Positions 60,072-64,000 of a stretch of 64,000 bases of DNA are shown here, piece after piece. Each line of letters opens with the position of its first letter. Position 1 is the first letter of the stretch. The notes under the pieces are model-generated. The model worked only from the letters and a program-made list of their open reading frames with translations. It searched no databases and was not told the DNA's origin. Both the position numbers and the translations under genes were made by a program. Origin of the DNA: Obesumbacterium proteus (GTDB taxonomy: Bacteria; Pseudomonadota; Gammaproteobacteria; Enterobacterales; Enterobacteriaceae); contig NZ_CP014608.1 in the NCBI RefSeq assembly GCF_001586165.1, positions 558,001 through 622,000 on the forward strand, given 5' to 3'.

Positions 60072-60851
60072 TTAGCGGCGAGCGGTTGCACTCGTCGGTT
60101 TTCGCGTGCGAGCGGCTGATTTCGCCGGTGTTTTCGCACGCTTGGCTGTTTTGGGTTTGGCGCGTTCTTTCGGTTTTGGCGCGGGAGCCGGTTCGGGCTC
60201 ACTGGCAGCCTTAATGGCTCGCTCCAGTCGCTCGATATCCTTTTTCACACCGGCCAAGCGGTCGAGCTGCATGGCGCGTTTAAGGTGCTCTAGCGCTTGG
60301 AGCGCCGCACCCTCATCACGCAGTACCAGCCCGGTGATTTTGTGCAGCTTGGCGCGCACCTTATCCGGCATATCGGCGCTTTCGGTCAGCGCCATGGTGT
60401 CGAGTAATAACGACACGGCCACAGGCTCACCGGCGGTATGTAAACGGTCGGCGGCGATAGCCACATCCTCAGCCAAAAAATAACCGGTGGGTCGGTTGAG
60501 ATGTGACGGCATAGCGAGGCCATATTTTAGGGCGTAGCGGGCAATCTCCAGCGCGCCGGCAATATCATTGGCGTCGAGTTTCCACACCATGACGGTCATT
60601 AACACCGCATCTTGAGCACCTCGGCCTTCGGCCAAAACGCCCGCGACCCATGGCGCGTACTCCGGCAACATGCCGCGCTTAATCTCGGCTTTACGCTCGA
60701 ATGAGTGCACGCCTTTTAACGTGCGCATATCACCGGCTAAACGCATGAGCACCAGCTCGTACCCGCTGGCGTGGCGCAACGCGCTATTTTCGCGCTGCGC
60801 CGCCTCTTGTGCCGATACCCGCATCATGTGACGTTGTGCAGGGCTCGCCAT
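60072..60851 (-). CDS. M: Terminase small subunit M
   Basis: DNA-recognition subunit of the packaging motor. It has 259 residues, slightly longer than P2 gpM (247). It begins MASPAQRHMMRVSAQEAAQREN and includes GALEIARYALKYGLAMP and ADMPDKVRAKLHKITGL. The C-terminus is a lysine/proline/alanine-rich basic tail (about 215-259). Confidence 0.94.
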   Translation of the reverse strand: MASPAQRHMMRVSAQEAAQRENSALRHASGYELVLMRLAGDMRTLKGVHSFERKAEIKRGMLPEYAPWVAGVLAEGRGAQDAVLMTVMVWKLDANDIAGALEIARYALKYGLAMPSHLNRPTGYFLAEDVAIAADRLHTAGEPVAVSLLLDTMALTESADMPDKVRAKLHKITGLVLRDEGAALQALEHLKRAMQLDRLAGVKKDIERLERAIKAASEPEPAPAPKPKERAKPKTAKRAKTPAKSAARTRKPTSATARR

Positions 60852-60853
60852 GA

Positions 60854-61960
60854 TTATTCCTCAGCGTTATCGGCGGTCGGTTTATCATCAACTGGCGCTG
60901 ATGCCTGTTCCGGCGCTGCGGGCGCTTTAAAGGTGCCAACCTTGATATTTTCAATCAGGCACGCGCAGCCGTAATCCTCGACTACAAAATCGACTTTCAG
61001 CGACTCATAGTTTTCGACGCGGTCACGCTTGGCGTTCTCCTCGATATGGCGGCGGTGCGAGCTGTCCATGATGTAAATCGACAGGTTATCGAGGCGCGTC
61101 ACCATCATGGCATCGGCGGGGAAGTACGGCACACGTACCGCCGGTAAGTTACCGATGCGTTTCTGGCTGATAATCACATCGGCGGCCATGGCTTCGGTGT
61201 TCGGCTGTTCTTGGTTCACCAGCGGGAAATACTTGTCGGCTAACAGCTGACGACCACAGATAACCACAAGGTCAGGGTCTTCTTGGTGCCATGGGTCGAT
61301 CATGCTGTTGGTCGCATCCATCACCACGGCGTCAAGGTTGGCATAATCGCCTTTTTGACCCACGCGGATGACGTCGGACACGGTGCCATCTTCGGCGGTA
61401 TAGCTGTCCATGACGCGCTGCGGAGCTTCATTGCGTAACTTCTGCAACCAACCGACGGCTAAGTCCTGCAACATTGGATTTTTACTGCGGTCAGACTTCG
61501 GTGCACGGGCAATACCGTTAAAACCGGCCATGATGTAATCGAGCGCCTGACGCTTGGCAATCGCATCGCGTAAACGGATCTGGAAGTCCTGATAACGCGC
61601 CCACAGGTCGAGGGTGTTGTAACGGATGTGAAAGTCAAAATTGACCTGTTCACATTTGTATTTACGCGACGTCAATGCGGCAAAGTCGGCGGTTTCACGC
61701 TCGCCGCCGTTGTCGGTGTCGGCGGTGCTGGCGATAGAGCCGGTGACGCCGAGGCCGATTTTCTCACCCTCTTGCTCATCCACCGGCACCATGTTGATAC
61801 GGGTCAGAAAATCCGAGGTTTCTTGCACGGTGGTGATAAGGGTCTGCGTAACCGACGGCTCAACGCTGAATTTTTTATCGATATCGGCAACATCAACATT
61901 ATTCAGCTTGGCGACTTGGGTCAGGAACGCATTAAATTTAAAACGGGTATTCTGGCGCAT
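60854..61960 (-). CDS. N: Major capsid protein N
   Basis: Precursor of the P2-type capsid; the N-terminal ~30 residues are cleaved by gpO in P2. It has 368 residues from ATG 61960 (MRQNTRFKFNAFLTQ), which follows GAGAGAAACT. Conserved blocks: MVPVDEQEGEKIGLG, CEQVNFDFHIRYNTLDLWAR, NPMLQDLAVGWLQKLRNEAP and DPDLVVICGRQLLADKYFP. The C-terminal extension is acidic and alanine/proline-rich. Confidence 0.97.
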   Translation of the reverse strand: MRQNTRFKFNAFLTQVAKLNNVDVADIDKKFSVEPSVTQTLITTVQETSDFLTRINMVPVDEQEGEKIGLGVTGSIASTADTDNGGERETADFAALTSRKYKCEQVNFDFHIRYNTLDLWARYQDFQIRLRDAIAKRQALDYIMAGFNGIARAPKSDRSKNPMLQDLAVGWLQKLRNEAPQRVMDSYTAEDGTVSDVIRVGQKGDYANLDAVVMDATNSMIDPWHQEDPDLVVICGRQLLADKYFPLVNQEQPNTEAMAADVIISQKRIGNLPAVRVPYFPADAMMVTRLDNLSIYIMDSSHRRHIEENAKRDRVENYESLKVDFVVEDYGCACLIENIKVGTFKAPAAPEQASAPVDDKPTADNAEE

Positions 61961-62024
61961 AGTTTCTCTCAATCAAATAAGGGGCAGACGGCGCAGTAAG
62001 CCGCGCCGGTTCACAGTCAAACGG

Positions 62025-62870
62025 TTAACAGTTGGTGAGGTGGATTTCTTCGCCGTTGCCACCATTGGCCGCTGGACGGCGTGACTGTCCAAAGTGCTCG
62101 GTGTTACCGAGCTGACCTTTCAGCGCTGATAATGCCTGCACGCTGTTTTCTGCGGTTTCCTGCGCGGTTTTCAGGTCATTTTCTAACGTGGTTAAACGCT
62201 GCTCGACGTCGTCCTGATAGCTTTGCACCTGCTCAGAAACGACCGAGACCGCCTCATGCACATCGTTAAAACGTGCGTCATCGTTGGCTTGCTTGCGGCT
62301 AAAAATGCGAGTGACTTTGTCAGTCAGTGTGGTGAGAAGCGTGTCGGGAACGTCCTGAAATTCCAGCGTGACCAGTGTCGCCACAGAAAACAGATCGTCA
62401 GGTTGCTCTTTTTTACCGGCGAACGGGTTCACTTTGGCCTTGGCGCTGAATTCCAGCATCTCAGTTCCGAGGCTGGCGGGGTCATCGGTGACCGCAAGGC
62501 CGACCAGATAGGCTTTGCCCGTATTGGCAAAGTTCGGACGAATTTCCATCGAGGTGTAAATCTTTTGCCCGGCCTTGACCATGGAGACCAAATCCTCGAG
62601 CGGTGCCATCTTGGCATAGAGTGCCAGCTTGCCGTTTAGGATAGAGTCATCCTCAATGGCTTCGGCCTTAAGCTCGACTACGTCACCAAGGCGCTTAAAA
62701 TCGCCTGTTGGTAACACGCCTTTGATGTGTTCGAGATTGATACGACAGCCACGAACGCGGGGATCAAAGCTGTCGGCCATTTGCTGAATGTCAGTTGCTT
62801 CGATACTACGGCCATCGCAGGTGTCACCCTCGACGCCGATGCGAAACCAGTTAGATACTTTCTTTGCCAT
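62025..62870 (-). CDS. O: Capsid scaffolding protein and protease O
   Basis: Scaffold and herpesvirus-like serine protease. It has 281 residues. The catalytic triad known for P2 gpO is present at identical positions: Asp19 (GDTCDG), His48 (NLEHIKG) and Ser107 (KIYTSME). The C-terminal half (about 190-265) is the helical scaffold region. It is divergent from P with 167 bp between. Confidence 0.97.
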   Translation of the reverse strand: MAKKVSNWFRIGVEGDTCDGRSIEATDIQQMADSFDPRVRGCRINLEHIKGVLPTGDFKRLGDVVELKAEAIEDDSILNGKLALYAKMAPLEDLVSMVKAGQKIYTSMEIRPNFANTGKAYLVGLAVTDDPASLGTEMLEFSAKAKVNPFAGKKEQPDDLFSVATLVTLEFQDVPDTLLTTLTDKVTRIFSRKQANDDARFNDVHEAVSVVSEQVQSYQDDVEQRLTTLENDLKTAQETAENSVQALSALKGQLGNTEHFGQSRRPAANGGNGEEIHLTNC

Positions 62871-63037
62871 TGTTCAGGTGTCCTGAGTGGTGTTTGGGTT
62901 CGGGGCTAGTTTCCCCACCCAGCACCGGCTCCGCCATCAATCCCCGTCTGACAATCGCCTACACAACAGCCCTGTAAGGCGCGCCCCGCCTGCCTTGCGT
63001 AGCCTTGCCCTCGTTATCTATGCGAGAGGCAATATCG
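62871..63037. promoter_or_regulatory. Divergent late-promoter region between O and P
   Basis: 167 bp between divergent late operons. TGTTGT on the minus strand at 62968-62963 lies about 95 bp before O, followed 15 nt on by ACG, as at V. In P2 this region holds the Ogr-activated PP and PO promoters. I do not see sigma-70 boxes I trust, as expected for activator-dependent promoters. Confidence 0.5.
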
Positions 63038-64000
63038 ATGATTACCACGGACACATCACTCCTTCATGACCCGAGGCGACAGGCTGCCTTGCTCTATTGG
63101 CAAGGTTTTTCACCCCGTCAAATAGCCGAAACGCTCAGTCAGAAAATCCCGACCGTCAACAGTTGGAAACGCCGCGATAAGTGGGACGACATCCACCCGA
63201 TTTCCCGCGTGGAAACCAGCATCGAATCCCGCTTAATTCAACTGATAGCTAAGCCTAAAAAAGACGGCGGTGACTACAAGGAGATTGACCTGTTAGGTCG
63301 CCAGATTGAGCGCCTAGCGCGCGTGAATCGCTATAGCCAAACCGGCAACGAGGCCGATTTAAATCCGAACGTGCGCAACCGCAATAAGGGCGAGCGTAAG
63401 GCACCGAAAAAGAACTATTTCAGCGAGGAGGCTATCGAGAAACTCAAGTCGATTTTTTTCGAACAATCTTTCGGCTACCAGCTCGGCTGGCATGAGGCCG
63501 GACTTAAATACCGTATTCGCGACATTCTTAAATCACGCCAGATTGGCGCTACGTTTTACTTTTCGCGTGAGTCGCTACTACGGGCGCTCGATACCGGTCA
63601 CAACCAGATTTTTCTCTCGGCCAGTAAGACTCAGGCTTATGTGTTCCGTGAGTACATCATCCAGTTTGCGCGCATGGTGGATATGGAACTCACCGGCGAT
63701 CCGATTGTGCTCGGCAATAACGGCGCGAAACTGATTTTTCTTGGCACCAATTCCAACACCGCGCAAAGCCATAACGGCGACCTGTTGGTCGATGAGATTT
63801 TCTGGATACCCAATTTCCAGAAGCTGAGAAAGGTGGCGTCAGGTATGGCTTCGCAAAAACATCTGCGTACCACCTATTTCTCGACGCCGTCCACGCTGGC
63901 ACATGGCGCATATCCGTTCTGGTCAGGGGAGCTATTCAACAAAGGACGCAGCAGCGCCGACGACCGTGTCGATATTGATATCAGCCACGGCGCACTGGCG
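63038..64000 (+). CDS. P: Terminase large subunit P (partial, runs off the window)
   Basis: Packaging ATPase. The first 321 codons are present (P2 gpP is about 590). It has an N-terminal helix-turn-helix-like region (DPRRQAALLYWQGFSPRQIAETL and VNSWKRRDKWDD, about residues 11-50) and EIDLLGRQIERLAR. The ATPase domain has a Walker A-like LKSRQIGAT at about residue 168 and Walker B DLLVDEIFW at about residue 251, followed by the SGMASQ and TTYFSTPSTLAHGAYPFWSG segments. ATG 63038 has no strong ribosome-binding site but matches P2. It is transcribed away from O; gene Q would follow beyond the edge. Confidence 0.95.
   Translation, partial: MITTDTSLLHDPRRQAALLYWQGFSPRQIAETLSQKIPTVNSWKRRDKWDDIHPISRVETSIESRLIQLIAKPKKDGGDYKEIDLLGRQIERLARVNRYSQTGNEADLNPNVRNRNKGERKAPKKNYFSEEAIEKLKSIFFEQSFGYQLGWHEAGLKYRIRDILKSRQIGATFYFSRESLLRALDTGHNQIFLSASKTQAYVFREYIIQFARMVDMELTGDPIVLGNNGAKLIFLGTNSNTAQSHNGDLLVDEIFWIPNFQKLRKVASGMASQKHLRTTYFSTPSTLAHGAYPFWSGELFNKGRSSADDRVDIDISHGALA

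Overview
The window is a piece of an Enterobacterales chromosome. Protein matches and gene order both resemble E. coli blocks from the dgo-ibp, mtl, glyQS, yhhQ and spoT-rph regions, but the blocks are rearranged and diverged. A Hafniaceae or similar host is my inference; no rRNA or tRNA gene is present to settle it. Roughly 1-45,300 is host backbone and 45,300-64,000 is one arm of a P2-like prophage that runs off the right edge.

Layout of the host part. 1-5.2 kb: D-galactonate regulon dgoR-dgoK-dgoA-dgoD-dgoT with a near-perfect 38-bp palindrome upstream and a palindromic repeat between dgoD and dgoT. 5.2-10.6 kb: a stand-alone EAL protein, yidR, yidQ, the heat-shock pair ibpA-ibpB (sigma-32-like promoter and two ROSE-type RNA thermometers), and avtA. 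10.6-17.5 kb: yibL, the mannitol operon mtlA-mtlD-mtlR behind a cluster of CRP-like sites, dinD and the lipoprotein yiaF. 17.5-26.9 kb: glyQ-glyS, a small outer-membrane-like protein, tag-yiaC, yiaD, an orphan LacI-type regulator, tusA, yhhQ preceded by what looks like a preQ1-I riboswitch, a GNAT enzyme and dcrB. 26.9-39.5 kb: yicH, xanP, gltS, then recG-trmH-spoT-rpoZ-gmk, and ligB. 39.5-45.3 kb: yicG overlapping the ligB tail, an accessory LysR / 3-hydroxyisobutyrate-dehydrogenase-like / paired small DMT-exporter cluster tied together by two matching LysR boxes, yicC and rph.

Prophage part. Directly after rph, where E. coli has pyrE, two copies of a TGTCCACA-like sequence (the P2 integrase arm-type motif) mark the probable right attachment region. 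Then, all on the minus strand when listed by position: ogr, D, U, T, E', E, FII, FI, tail-fibre assembly, tail fibre H, I, J, W, V, S, R, lysC, lysB, K, Y, X, L, M, N, O; finally gene P on the plus strand, cut by the window edge. This is the P2 late-gene order almost gene for gene. The E/E' frameshift is conserved. Gene X carries a 1-nt contraction in a G run that breaks its reading frame, and lysA and the Z/fun moron are absent.

I see no CRISPR array, transposase, tRNA or rRNA gene. Most of the window is well-described biology. The parts most worth a second look are the gene X frameshift, the preQ1-type leader of yhhQ, the attachment-site arm motifs, the LysR-controlled exporter cluster, the degenerate EAL protein and the small barrel-like secreted protein.
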